Shown here: piece by piece, positions 21,631 through 34,430 of the stretch
How the letters are laid out: each line of letters starts with the position of its first letter
How positions within the stretch are numbered: position 1 is the stretch's first letter
Assembly: GCA_030180135.1 (NCBI GenBank)
Contig: CM058231.1
Coordinates: forward strand, 20,463,034 to 20,527,033
Direction of reading: 5' to 3'
Source: Orychophragmus violaceus
Lineage: Eukaryota > Streptophyta > Magnoliopsida > Brassicales > Brassicaceae
DNA length: 64,000 nt
Notes under the pieces: generated by a model
Told to the model about the DNA's origin: nothing
Databases searched by the model: none
The model's input: only the letters and a program-made list of their open reading frames with translations
Made by a program: the position numbers and the translations under genes

Positions 21631-23058
21631 CAGCTTTGTGAAAAACCATTCCCACGAGTCATCATTCTCAGAGTCTACAATTCCGATGGCCAACGGAAAT
21701 ATTTGAAAATTTCCGTCTTGTGCGGCCGCCACTAGCATAACACCCCCATACTTTCCATTAAGATGAGTACCATCCACCACAATGACTCTTCTAAGAAACG
21801 TAAACCCATATATGGAAGCTCCAAATGCTATAAATAGATATTTAAATCTATTCTTCTCATCTAGTTCAAGAGCAGTTACTGTTCCCGGGTTGGTTTGCCT
21901 GATTCCATGCAAAAAAGAAGGAAGTCTCTCGTACCCATCCTCCGCTGTTCCTCTCACAATCTTTTGAGCATGTAACAATGCTCTGTATGCGGTTGTGTAG
22001 CTCATCCTAATCCCAAACTGCTTCTTCATTGATACTTTAACATGCTTTGGTGTTATACCCTCAATTATACCAAAAGATTCAGTAAACAACCAACCAATAT
22101 AAACTGGAGTATAACGTTTGCGCGTAGACATCCGGTCCACCATCGAACATGTATGGGTTTTTGAATAGCTCATCACCCAATACTTGTTTGGTTCGCTCTT
22201 CACACACGCTCGAACCATCCACTTGCATCCTTCCACACGACATTTAGCCACAAAACGTGTCTTGTCAGACTTCTCAGTCATGAATGCGAATTTCTTCAAT
22301 ATCGCCGTCAAACGTATCTCTGATATTAGGTCATCTTTGCTATCAAAACACTTATGGAGAAAGATACCCTCAGACAAGTCCCTTTTGCCACCCCACCGTT
22401 TACTAGTATCCTCCAACTCATATTTCTTATAATCTTCATCTTCTTCCACATCTACATCTTCATGTTTCACTTTCCCATATAAGCTATAATCATCATCGTC
22501 ATGGTAAGCCTCAGCGTGTTTCCTGAAAACATTTTCAGGCACATCCAAATTTCCAACACCATCGTTTCCACCACCATCGTTTCCACCACCACCACAAACA
22601 GAATCATCCGAGATTGAGTCCACATCTTCCTCATCCTTGACTTCATCATCTACGTCATCTTCGTCCACATCTTCAACTTCAACTTCAACTTCATATTTTT
22701 CATCACAATTCACCGCATCATCAACTTCCATAGCGGATCGGCTCGAGACACAAAGACGGATTAAATGCGTATTAGCTAACTCGACCATGCTCCTTACTTG
22801 TCTATCATTTGTGACATAAACCGGAGGGCTATCCGGATCCATTAGTTTCAAGAGTGCTTCCGGCAATTGATATGATAACACCACCAACTCGGTTGTCCTG
22901 TCCAGCATATAATCATCTTGTACAATCTCAACAAGTTCTTGATGTGTAGAACCATGGCGCAAAGTGATAAACCGCCCTCCTTTCACCTTATCAACCACAA
23001 AATGCCAAATCTGGTCTCTCACGACCCATTCACCAAAGTTAACAGGTAACTGAACCAT
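21604..23058 (-). pseudogene. Truncated second copy of the MULE transposase
   Basis: This is a duplicate of the transposase 5' part, starting at the ATG equivalent to 19090 and running in frame to WEWFFTKL. It then enters filler DNA and stops after about ten unrelated codons. It keeps the DNA-binding domain and the first catalytic Asp but lacks the second Asp, the SWIM finger and the knuckle. It differs from the full copy at few residues (R for L at FGIRL/FGIRM, K/Q at DRKVRS/DRQVRS). Such a product could bind ends without cutting. Confidence 0.9.
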
Positions 23059-25553
23059 TATCTGTATAAACAAACACATATAAACCACATTAGAGATCTT
23101 TTGGTTAAAGCCAGACTTCTTGGCGAAGTCTGATGCAATTCGCTATCTTGCCAATATTATTCAAAAATTGATTTAAAAATAATTACCATATATAACAATG
23201 TAAAACTAACGCAGGAGGAACATATAAAACTAACACACATTTATAAAATTTAAAATCAGCGAAATTAATCACAAATATAAAATAAAATGCATTTTTTAAG
23301 TTTTTAACATTTCAGACGGCTATAGCTGTCTGTTAAAAGTGAAACCAGACCTCTATGGCTGTCTGAAAAAGGGGTATTTTTGCAATTGAAATCGAAATGT
23401 CAGACAGCGTCAGCTGTCTGCTTTGGAAATTTTGTCAGACATCTTATGAAGTCTGAAAAAAAAGGGTAGTTTTGCAATTGAATTTGAAATGTCAGACTTC
23501 TTAAAGAAGTCTGAAACCTTTCAGACTTCTCGGGGAAGTCTGACAAGTAGTCAAGGGTAGTTTTGCAATTGATTTTGAAATGTCAGACTTCAACAAGAGG
23601 TCTGAAAACTTTCAGATAGCTTGAGCTGTCTGACAAAATTTTCAGACAGCTATGGAAGTCTGACATAAAACATCGCATTTACGGTTTTTATCCATCGTTG
23701 ACCAAAATTCGGATTTTCAGATGTCTATAGCCGTCTGGCAAAAGTTTAGAATTTCAGATGTCTATAGCCGTCTGATACTTTTTTTGCTTATTTTCAGACA
23801 GCTTTAGATGTCTGATGATTTTTTCGCTAATCCTGGTCAACATCTGAAAATTTGGGTCAATTGCTATTTCTACCCCTCCTTTTTGTCAGACATCGGATTC
23901 CGTCTGACAAAAAGTCAACAATCGGTCAATTTTTTGCCAGACAACATAAGAAGTCTGACGAAAAAATCAAATTACAATCAATTGCAAATCTACCCTTTTC
24001 TTATTTAGACTTTTTAGTGAAGTCTGATTTTTTTTTTTTTTTTTGCAAAGGATTTTGACAGACCTCTATAGAGGTCTGGCAATTGAAAGTCAATTGCAAA
24101 ACTACCCTCACGTTGACCATATTGAAGTTTACGAAAAAAGATAAGACATAAACGGCAGACTGAAAGTACAATTCAGATCTGAAAATCGACGATATGAAAA
24201 AAATTCTTACCAATGTCCGTTTTTAGTTTGTTCTTAGCCTCGACGATTTCCCAGAACGTCTAATATCACCGGAAACACGAATCCGAGGCTTGTTTAGCTG
24301 TTTTTATAAGATGATACACGATTTCACAACTTTTGAATCGAAAAATCAAAGGGGAAAAGGGAGAAATCGGTCGGGATAACGTCCAAGCTCTATTCTTGAG
24401 CTTTAATTGAGCTTTAATGGTGGCAAAATGAGCTGGATTACACATTAACTCGTCGGCGATGGTGGGTGTCGTGGTTGTTGAGCATTGATGGTGATGGCAT
24501 TTTCGTGAATATCCAAACAAATTTCGGGCCCTTTTGTCTTTTACCTAAAATGTCAGACTTCATATGAAGTCTGACGATGGCATTCTCGTGAATAACTAAG
24601 ATAACTAAGGGGATAAATTAGCGCGAAAGAGGAAGGAGAGGGCCGAGGGTATAATCAGGGTTGACTTCAATTTCAGGGGCTTGGACGTTAGAATAGCTGG
24701 ATAACTTAAGATACATCACTTGTTATTATATCTAGATACATTAAGATGGTATAATTTATAAATTAAGATACATCACTTGTTATTATATCTAGATACATCA
24801 CTTAACAATATAGCTTTCATTATAAATTAAGATGGTATTTCTCCAAGATTCGGTTGTTTTCATCAAAAATTTTAAATGTATATAAAAAAATTAATATTTT
24901 TAAAAAAGAACCAATAATAAAGTAATAAATAATAGTGAAACACAAAATATAAAACTCATAAAATTTTTGCTTAAAAAATTGCAAAACATCTAAAAATAAC
25001 CAAATAAAAATTCGACCACATTAGCAGATAGATTAGCACAGAGTGCAAGTCTCAGACCGTCATATACAATCCACGTTGGACCGGAGTCACCAAGTTGGAT
25101 TAGTAAAAGATTGGTTTATTTTATGTATCTTATTGACAAAAAAAAAATTCTACCACATCTTATAGAATAAGATTGAGTATTTTTTATTTGTTACTTTCAA
25201 AATACAAAGCTTCATATTTTGTGTCCACATTATTACTTTTAAATTCATTTATGTCATTATTTGACTATGCTTCAGAAATTTAAAACACACTACACATATA
25301 TGAGCCATAGACAAATAGCGTAAATCCTTAATTGTCGGTATTACAATATTTGGTAAGTTATTATAACCCATTGAAATTTGTAGGAATGTGAAAAAATTGG
25401 GCTTAAAATTTAAAATGTGAAATGGGGCCTAAGGTAAATGTTTTGTTTTTTACATATCAAGCACGGCTCTGGTCAAAAGTATGTCGTAGTCAAACACTAA
25501 TATATTGGAAATAATTTATGATTATGTATAGAAAGTTTATATGGTATACATTC
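21631..25553. repeat. Tandem segmental duplication, unit 2
   Basis: Copy of 17663-21591. It contains the truncated transposase, a second palindrome cluster (about 23100-24090), a second copy of the element's right end (about 24718) and SPH upstream flank continuous with SPH-A. Confidence 0.95.
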
Positions 25554-25985
25554 AAAAATGTTCAATTCATTTATTTTGTGAAATTTTGTAACAAACTGTA
25601 TTAACATATGAATTTATAAATTATGTGACAATTTTTTTTTTGAAAAAAGATATATAAAAAGACTAAAACAAATAAATTTGTAAAAAACTATTACAATAAA
25701 ATAAAACCATGACATATGTTAATTTTTTCTGGTCAAATAAACAATTTTAACCCATTGAAATTTGTAAGAATGTGAAAAAAATTTGGGCTTAAAATTTAAA
25801 ATGTGAAATGGGGCCTAAGGTAATTGTTTTGTTTTTTACATATCAAGCACGGCTCTGGTCAAAAGTATACCATAGTCAAACACTAATATTTTGAAAGTAA
25901 TTTATAATTATGTATAGAAAGTTTAGATGGTATACATTCAAAAATGGTCAGTTCTTTTATTTTTGTGAAATTTTGTAACAAACTG
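25367..25985. repeat. Duplicated block upstream of each SPH copy
   Basis: A block of about 235 bp beginning CCCATTGAAATTTGTA and including ATGTGAAATGGGGCCTAAGG occurs twice, about 385-395 bp apart. The same pair recurs upstream of SPH-B (about 28110 and 28508) and SPH-C (about 30630 and 31010). The doubling therefore predates amplification of the array. Confidence 0.85.
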
Positions 25986-26142
25986 ATATAATTTTATAGA
26001 AGTTCAATCTGAAAGTAACTGACTATAGTTTATTTTTATGAGCTTTGACTAGTTTTTTCTTCATTTTTTTGGTAACCATATTACTTCTTATTAGAAGATG
26101 CACACAAAGAGGAAAACTGAATTCATCAGCATCATAAAACAC

Positions 26143-26150
26143 TTTATATA
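26143..26150 (+). promoter_or_regulatory. TATA box of SPH-A
   Basis: TTTATATA lies 55 bp before the ATG and is kept in copies B (about 28901) and C (about 31407). Confidence 0.65.
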
Positions 26151-26197
26151 TCAACCATAGGAATATATAATTTACGTAGATAAATCAAAAGAAAGAA

Positions 26198-26623
26198 ATG
26201 AATCGCCTCTCATGTTGTTTGCTTATCATTGCGCTGTGGTCTGAGTTGAGTAATGGAAAGGGTTTGGAGAAAGACTCTGTACATTTTAAAAACTCTCTTC
26301 ATCCGAACAACATTCTCAGGGTCCACTGTATAACGCACGACGCTGATCTAGGCTATCATTTATTGAGTCTTGGACAAACCTATGAATTCAGCTTCTATGA
26401 AAGTATTTTGGGGACCAAAGTAAATTGTGCGTTATGGCAAGGACCTGGTTTCAAGTTCTATGCAACTTTTAGGGCATACACAGGTGGTAGTTTCCCTTTC
26501 TATTATGGTAAGAAAAACTTTTGGGATGTTAGAGAAGATGGTATATATTTCACGCATGGTCAAGCTTCGCCCAAATTAGAGTACAGGTGGTCAACTCAAG
26601 TCTTCCTTACACCAACTCCTTAA
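26198..26623 (+). CDS. S-protein homologue (SPH) small secreted protein, copy A
   Basis: An intronless 141-codon ORF. The first 20 or so residues are a signal peptide (MNRLSCCLLIIALWSELSNG). The rest is an SPH domain: VHFKNSLHPNNILRVHC, then DLGYHLLSLGQTYEFSF, then VNCALWQGPG. Two mature cysteines are visible; many family members have four. SPH proteins resemble the poppy stigma S protein (PrsS) and are secreted; most plant members have no known function. The nearby TATA and intact frame suggest it may be expressed. It is the only unbroken member of the array here. Confidence 0.9.
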   Translation: MNRLSCCLLIIALWSELSNGKGLEKDSVHFKNSLHPNNILRVHCITHDADLGYHLLSLGQTYEFSFYESILGTKVNCALWQGPGFKFYATFRAYTGGSFPFYYGKKNFWDVREDGIYFTHGQASPKLEYRWSTQVFLTPTP

Positions 26624-27101
26624 CAATGGATAAAAATATTATATGTAATCATGATTTTTCTTATAACATTAAATAAAATCTTAAATCTATAAAATTTTAA
26701 TAAAGACTTAAATATATAGTTATTGCAAAATTGTATTGATATTTTCCTTAAAATATATAATTGTTATAAAACATGATAATGTTTTCCAATAGATTAAGCA
26801 TCTTGAATAGTAATGAGGATTGTGACCTGGTAGTTCTTGAGTTTTTGGTTTTGAATCATAAAAATTGTTCTCAAACTCGAAAGCTTTCTAATAGAAGCTC
26901 ATTCATCTTCAGGTTTCAGCAAGTTCCCTTTAACAAAGGAAAACATTGAAAAGCTTTCTACTTAGGATTTATTAATAGTCTTCTTCTTCTGCTGCAACAC
27001 CTAAGGACTGGTTTAAGTGCTCTTTAGCGTCTTCTAGTTTAGGCGAAATTATTATAATAACAAAAATCCATCCAAAACTTTATTTAGGTTTATATTTCTT
27101 A

Positions 27102-27345
27102 GAGCACAACCAACGGTGAAACTCTCACCAGTTTCTTAAAATTTTTTTTTTTTTTTTTTCGAAATTTAAAAAAAAAAAAAATAATTTGACCAATCCCGGC
27201 TCGCCACGTCATGTGAACAGTGACGAGCCGGGTCCTTAGCTAAGGATTTTAAGGATCGGATCGTCACTGTAGCTGTGGGGCCCACGTCATATTTTATTAT
27301 TTTTTGTTTAAGAATTTGTGCCAAGACACCCCATTGTTCTTGGTC
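27102..27345. mobile_element. 244 bp MITE, PIF/Harbinger-like
   Basis: The insert is present in unit A and absent at the same place in units 0, B and C. It is flanked by TTA on both sides (27099-27101 and 27346-27348), a Harbinger-type duplication. The ends GAGCACAACCAACGG and (inverted) GACCAAGAACAATGG are similar. It holds a GC-rich hairpin around CGGCTCGCCACGTCA and poly-T/poly-A runs. Confidence 0.8.
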
Positions 27346-27535
27346 TTAGGTAGTTAAAATTTGTTAGAAAATATTATGTTACAATATTAAATTTCTACTT
27401 TCCCTAGATTATATGATTTCAATACTATTTCGGCTACACAAATTTATTTACAATACAACATAAATGCAATAAATATTTTTAAATATATGATACTTAAATA
27501 TAGTATAGTGTATGTACAAAAAAAAACAATAAAAA

Positions 27536-30048
27536 CTTGTTATTATGTCTAGATACATCACTTAACAATATAGCTTTCATTATAAATTAAGATGGTATTT
27601 CTCCAAGATTCGGTTGTTTTCATCAAAAATTTTAAATGTATATAAAAAATTAATATTTTTTAAAAAGAACCAATAATAAAGTAATAAATAATAGTAAAAC
27701 ACAAAATATAAAACTCATAAAATTTTTGCTTAAAAACATGCAAAACATCTAAAAACAACCAAATAAAAATTCGACCACATTAGCAGATAGATTAGCACAG
27801 AGTGCACGTCTCAGACCGTCATATACAATCCACGTTGGACCGGAGCCACCAAGTTGGATTAGTAAAAGATTGGTTTATTTTATGTATCTTATTGACAAAA
27901 AAAAAATTCTACCACATCTTATAGAATAAGATTGAGTATTTTTTATTTGTTACTTTCAAAATACAAAGCTTCATATTTTGTGTCCACATTATTACTTTTA
28001 AATTCATTTATGTCATTATTTGACTATGCTTCAGAAATTTAAAACACACTACACATATATGAGTCATAGACAAATAGCGTAAATCCTTAATTGTTCGGTA
28101 TTAAAAATTTGGTAAGTTATTATAACACTTTGAAATTTGTAGGAATGTGAAAAAATTGGGCTTAAAATTTAAAATGTGAAATGGGGCCTAAGGTAATTGT
28201 TTTGTTTTTTACATATCAAGCACAGCTCTGGTCAAAAATATATCGTAGTCAAACACTAATATATTGGAAATAATTTATGATTATGTATAGAAAGTTTATC
28301 TGGTATACATTCGAAAATGTTCAATTCATTTATTATGTGAAATTTTGTAAAAAACTGTAATAACATATGAATTTATAAATTATGTGACAATTTTTTTTTG
28401 AAAACGATATATAAAAAGACTAACACAAATAAATTTGTAAAAAACTATTACAAAAAAATAAAACCATGACATATGTTAATTTTTTCTGGTCAAATAAACA
28501 ATTTTAACCCATTGAAATTTGTAAGAATGTGAAAAAAATTTGGGCTTAAAAATTAAAATGTGAAATGGGGCCTAAGGTAATTGTTTTGTTTTTTACATAT
28601 CAAGCACGGCTCTGGTCAAAAGTATACCGTAGTCAAACACTAATATATTGAAAGTAATTTATAATTATGTATAGAAAGTTTAGATGGTATACATTCAAAA
28701 ATGGTTAGTTCTTTTATTTTTGTGAAATTTTGTAACAAACTGATATAATTTTATAGAAGTCCAATCTGAAAGTAACTGACTATAGTTTATTTTTATGAGC
28801 TTTGACTAGTTTTTTCTTCATTTTTTTGGTAACCATATTACTTCTTATTAGAATATGCACACAAGGAGGAAAACTGAATTCATCAGCATCATTAAACACT
28901 TTATATATCAACCATAGGAATATATAATTTACATAGATAAATCAAAAGAAAGAAATGAATCACCTCTCATGTTGTTTGCTTATCATTGCGCTGTGGTCTG
29001 AGTTGAGTAATGGAAAGGTTTGGAGAAAGACTCTGTACATTTTAAAAACTCTCTTCATCCGAACAACATTCTCAGGGTCCACTGTATATAACGCACGACG
29101 ATGATCTAGGCTATCATTTATTGAGTCTTGGACAAACCTATGAATTCAGCTTCTATGAAAGTATTTTGAGGACCAAAGTAAATTGTGCGTTATGGCAAGA
29201 ACCTGGTTTCAAGTATATGCAACTTTTAGGGCATACACAGGTCGTAGTTTCCCTTTCTATTATGGTAAGAAAAACTTTTGGGATGCTAGAGAAGATGGTA
29301 TATATTTCACGCATGGTCAAGCTTCGCCCAAATTAGAGTACAGGTGGTCAACTCAAGTCTTCCTTACACCAATTCCTTAACAATGGATAAATAATTTATA
29401 TGTAATCATGATTTTTCTTATAACATTAAATAAAATCTTAAATCTATAAAATTTTAATAAAGACTTAAATATATAGTTATTGCAAAATTGTATTGATATT
29501 TTCCTTAAAATATATAATTGTTATAAAACATGATAATGTTTTCCAATAGATTAAGCATCTTGAATAGTAATGAGGATTGTGACCTGGTAGTTCTTGATTT
29601 TTTGGTTTTGAATCATAAAAATTGTTCTCAAACTCGAAAGCTTTCTAATAGAAGCTCATTCATCTTCAGGTTTCAGCAAGTTCCCTTTAACAAAGGAAAA
29701 CATTGAAAAGCTTTCTACTTAGGATTTATTAATAGTCTTCTTCTTCTGCTGCAACACCTAAGGACTGGTTTAAGTGCTCTTTAGCGTCTTCTAGTTTAGG
29801 CGAAATTATTATAATAACAAAAATCCATCCAAAAATTTATTTAGGTTTATATTTCTTAGGTAGTTAAAATTTGTTAGAAAATATTATGTTACAATATTAA
29901 ATTTCTACTTTCCCTAGATTATATGATTTCAATACTATTTCGGCTACACAAATTTATTTACAATACAACATAAATGCAATACATATTTTTAAATATATGA
30001 TACTTAAATATAGTATAGTGTATGTACAAAAAAAACAATAAAAACTTG
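27536..30048 (+). repeat. SPH tandem unit B
   Basis: About 2.5 kb unit running from CTAGATACATCACTTAAC through the SPH-B pseudogene to the same point of the next unit. Spacing between SPH starts is 2757 bp (A to B, including the MITE) and 2507 bp (B to C). Confidence 0.85.
28955..29380 (+). pseudogene. SPH copy B, frameshifted
   Basis: Compared with copy A, one G is lost after AATGGAAAG, two bases (TA) are gained in CTGTATATAACGC and one base is lost in CAAGTATATGC. The shifts sum to zero, so start and end are in frame but the middle of the SPH domain is scrambled. The initiator ATG and TATA box remain. No full SPH domain can be made. Confidence 0.85.
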
Positions 30049-32499
30049 TTATTTTGTCTAGATACATCACTTAACAATATAGCTTTCATTATAAATTAAG
30101 ATGGTATTTCTCCAAGATTCGGTTGTTTTCATCAAAATTTTTAAATGTATATAAAATTAATATTTTTTTAAAAAGAACCAATAATAAAGTAATAAATAAT
30201 AGTAAAACACAAAATATAAAACTCATAAAATTTTTGCTTATAAACTTGCAAAACATCTAAAAACAACCAAATAAAAATTCGACCACATTAGCAGATAGAT
30301 TAGCACAGAGTGCACGTCTCAGACCGTCATATACAATCCACGTTGGACCGGAGCCACCAAGTTGGATTAGTAAAAGATTGGTTTATTTTATGTATCTTAT
30401 TGACAAAAAAAAATTCTACCACATCTTATAGAATAAGATTGAGTATTTTTTATTTGTTACTTTCAAAATACGGAGCTTCATATTTTGTGTCCACATTATT
30501 ACTTTTAAATTCTTTTATTCATTATTTGACTATGCTTCAGAAATTTAAAACACACTACACATATATGAGCCATAGACAAATAGCGTAAATCCTTAATTGT
30601 TCGGTATTAAAATATTTGGTAAGTTATTATAACCCATTGAAATTTGTAGGAATGTGAAAAAATTGGGCTTAAAATTTAAAATGTGAAATGGGGCCTAAGG
30701 TATTTGTTTTGTTTTTTACATATCAAGCACAGCTCTGGTCAAAAGTATATCGTAGTCAAACACTAATATATTGGAAATAATTTATGATTATGTATAGAAA
30801 GTTTATCTGGTATACATTCGAAAATGTTCAATTCATTTATTATGTGAAATTTTGTAAAAAACTGTAATAACATATGAATTTATAAATTATGTGACAATTT
30901 TTTTTGGAAAAAGATATATAAAAAGACTAACACAAATAAATTTGTAAAAAACTATTACAAAAAAATAAAACCATGACATATGTTAATTTTTTCTGGTCAA
31001 ATAAACAATTTTAACCCATTGAAATTTGTAAGAATGTGAAAAAAATTTGGGCTTAAAAATTAAAATGTGAAATGGGGCCTAAGGTAATTGTTTTGTTTTT
31101 TACATATCAAGCACGGCTCTGGTCAAAAGTATACCGTAGTCAAACACTAATATATTGAAAGTAATTTATAATCATGTATAGAAAGTTTAGATGGTATACA
31201 TTCAAAAATGGTCAGTTCTTTTATTTTTGTGAAATTTTGTAACAAAGTGATATAATTTTATAGAAGTCCAATCTGAAAGTAACTGACTATAGTTTATTTT
31301 TATGAGCTTTGACTAGTTTTTTCTTCATTTTTTTGGTAACCATATTACTTCTTATTAGAAGATGCACACAAGGAGGAAAACTGAATTCATCAGCATCATA
31401 AAACACTTTATATATCAACCATAGGAATATATAATTTACATAGATAAATCAAAAGAAAGAAATGAATCGCCTCTCATGTTGTTTGCTTATCATTGCGCTG
31501 TGGTCTGAGTTGAGTAATGGAAAGGGTTTGGAGAAAGACTCTGTACATTTTAAAAACTCTCTTCATCCGAACAACATTCTCAGGGTCCACTGTATAACGC
31601 ACGACGATGATCTAGGCTATCATTTATTGAGTCTTGGACAAACCTATTAATTCAGCTTCTATGAAGGTATTTTTGGGACCAAAGTAAATTGTGCGTTATG
31701 GCAAGGACCTGGTTTCAAGTTCTATGCAACTTTTAGGGCATACACAGGTGGTAGTTTCCCTTTCTATTATGGTAAGAAAAACTTTTGGGATGCTAGAGAA
31801 GATGGTATATATTTCACGCATGGTCAAGCTTCGCCCAAATTAGAGTACAGGTGGTCAACTCAAGTCTTCCTTACACCAACTCCTTAATAATGGATAAAAA
31901 TATTATATGTAATCATGATTTTTCTTATAACATTAAATAAAATCTTAAATCTATAAAATTTTAATAAAGACTTAAATATATAGTTATTGCAAAATTGTAT
32001 TGATATTTTCCTTAAAATATATAATTGTTATAAAACATGATAATGTTTTCCAATACATTAAGCATCTTGAATAGTAATGAGGATTGTGACCTGGTAGTTT
32101 TTGATTTTTTGGTTTTGAATCATAAAAATTGTTCTCAAACTCGAAAGCTTTCTAATAGAAGCTCATTCATCTTCAGGTTTCAGCAAGTTCCCTTTAACAA
32201 AGGAAAACATTGAAAAGCTTTCTACTTAGGATTTATTAATAGTCTTCTTCTTCTGCTGCAACACCTAAGGACTGGTTTAAGTGCTCTTTAGCGTCTTCTA
32301 GTTTAGACGAAATTATTATAATAACAAAAATCCATCCAAAACTTTATTTAGGTTTATATTTCTTAGGTAGTTAAAATTTGTTAGAAAATATTATGTTACA
32401 ATATTAAATTTCTACTTTCCCTAGATTATATGATTTCAATACTATTTCGGCTACACAAATTTATTTACAATACAACATAAATGCAATAAATATTTTTAA
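30049..32499 (+). repeat. SPH tandem unit C (3' end lost)
   Basis: Same unit as B. Homology stops at ATGCAATAAATATTTTTAAA (about 32499), where other units continue for a further 60 bp or so. Confidence 0.85.
31462..31887 (+). pseudogene. SPH copy C, single premature stop
   Basis: Nearly identical to copy A over the full length, but the codon after GQTY is TAA instead of GAA, ending the product at 62 residues. The rest of the frame is open to the normal stop at 31885. Signal peptide and TATA box are kept. It could be a very recent loss, an allele, or a sequencing or assembly error. Confidence 0.85.
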
Positions 32500-32869
32500 A
32501 GGAAAGTAACTCTCTTTTATTTATTAAATATTTTCATAAAATATCTAATAATTTATTACTGATATACTAACATGACATAATATTTGTAGTGTGTTAGAAA
32601 ACTACTGGCAATTTTATGAAAAGTAAAAAGGGGGAAAGTAGTGAAATAATGGAGTTGAACGATTATGTGTTAAGAATATATATACTGACCCCATTAGATG
32701 ATAAAAGGAATAATAACTACATGTCAATTGTCGGTTGATTCATAAGCCTTTAAAATGCTGGAAATAACAATATAATTTGAAATTTAAGAAGTTGAGATTT
32801 TAATAAGACAGAGAGATGGATATATCAGTCTATATTTATTCAAATCTTGCCTATTGTAGGTCAAAAATT
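32500..32869. other. AT-rich spacer, nothing recognised
   Basis: No ORF of note, repeat or RNA gene is seen between the end of the SPH homology and the Helitron remnant. Confidence 0.5.
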
Positions 32870-33270
32870 TAGATCTTTCTACATGGCATATTAGGATAGT
32901 CAATAATTGACCGATCATAGCGTTTCGGCAACAATTCAATCTCTTCTACAATATAACTATGAACTTCTTCATCTTCGAAACTTGATTTATAAAACAAAGG
33001 ACTTCCTTTGGTGAAAAATATCTACACTAAGCGCTTGTAAATAAAATTTCACAATTTTAATGAATTTGAAACTTCACGGTGAACTAATAACATGACAAAT
33101 AAATCACGCAATTGGTTTGGTGATGCTGAAAGTGATGCTTCTTTTAGTGCTTCATACCATTCTTCATCTCCTTCAAAAAAAATTCTAACCACAAATGCAT
33201 CACCACAAAAAGAGATATTTTTAGTTACATTAGAGTTATGTTTTTTATGTTGTGGAACTACATATATTTT
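32870..33270 (-). pseudogene. Helitron helicase fragment
   Basis: Minus strand from 33270 reads an open piece with EGDEEWYEALKEASLSASP and NQLRDLFVMLLVHREVSN, a pattern of the plant Helitron helicase N-terminal part. After a shift, about 32990-32885 reads VEEIELLPKRYDRSIIDYPN, which fits the next conserved block. The fragment is cut at 33270 by the Athila LTR, whose antisense DNA supplies the apparent start of the ORF. Confidence 0.6.
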
Positions 33271-34414
33271 TGATAGATCAAATTTTAATCCATAATTTTC
33301 AACTGCAAGTGTACAACAAAGTTGTCGTAGCACTTAGGGTATCAAACAAAGAACCTCAGATTACGGTAAACTATTATTTTTCAATCTGAACTAAGCAGAG
33401 AAAATGGTGGAAAGCATTAAACAATGCTAGAAGGCATCAGTTTTCCTTGAAGTTCTTTGGAAATCACACAAAGCAAGGTACTAGTCAGTAAAAATTCAGA
33501 TTAAATGCAGGTTCATGAACTCAAAACACAAATGTATAACAAATCAACTCTCGCTTCAATTATTAACTATTTCTAGCAACCGAGAAATCCAAATCTCTTT
33601 GTGATTCTATAGTTCTAGACATGCAACAAATTCAAGTTCGTTCATTCACAATTTCCTAAACCAAATCTCTTTGTGATTAGTTAAATGGTTCACTCTAAGT
33701 TCTTTTCATATTATTAACCACACTTTCGTGCCAATCAATTAACCTAAGATCTAAGTTCTAGGTGATCAATCTAGAATTAGCTTTACGAACAACTTAAGTG
33801 ATGAACTATTAGATGGTGAATCTTAATTAACCAGATAACCTAACAGAGTATGAAATCCCTAATGAGAATCCCTAAATCTAACAAGTTGAACTACTCTGAC
33901 ATATTGATATTTAAAAAACACATGATGAATAGAAAACCAAATGGATTGAATAGATAATAAAATAGGTTCAAAATCTTCTCTCAAAGCGTACAAAATAGCA
34001 TATCATCCCTAAGCTCTCAAAATCGCTCAATCCAAAAGCAAGAACAAAGATCTATAGAAAACTGCTCTAAAACCTAAATAATAGTCTAAATATGTTTAGG
34101 AACATAATTACAAGTAATGAAACTCCCGGGAACTTTTAAAATTCTTCAAAAGATTTCTTAAACTCGCGAAGAAGTCTTTGTTCGGGGTCGGTGTCGACAG
34201 ACACCATGAACTTGGTGTCGGGCGATACCAAGTTCATATCTCAGCTCCAACTTCGACTTCCTGTAACTTTCTCCAAAATAACTCCAAAATTCCCAACTTA
34301 GCTCCAATCACGTACTGACCTGTAAAGGACTCGATAGACTCAAAAAACCAGGTACAAGATTGTATATACAAACATATAACATGGTAAAAAACCTAGAAAA
34401 ACCATGATATATCA
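33271..34414 (-). repeat. Athila 3' LTR (minus element)
   Basis: 1144 bp from TGATAGATCAAATTTTAATC to CATGATATATCA. On the element strand it starts TGATATATCATGG as do the LTRs at 50036, 56044 and 61252. A palindrome GGTGTCGACAGACACC lies at about 34190. Confidence 0.9.
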
Positions 34415-34430
34415 ACTCCCTCAGACTTAG
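34415..34430 (-). promoter_or_regulatory. Athila polypurine tract
   Basis: On the element strand AAGTCTGAGGGAGT directly precedes the 3' LTR start TGATATATCA. Confidence 0.8.

Noticed and set aside
21604..25553. A second, independent VANDAL insertion
   Set aside because: The copy continues through the element's right end into the same SPH flank, so it is a segmental duplication with no left end of its own.
33049..33333. 94-residue ORF as an intact small gene
   Set aside because: Its apparent start lies in antisense Athila LTR; only the part left of 33271 is Helitron coding DNA.
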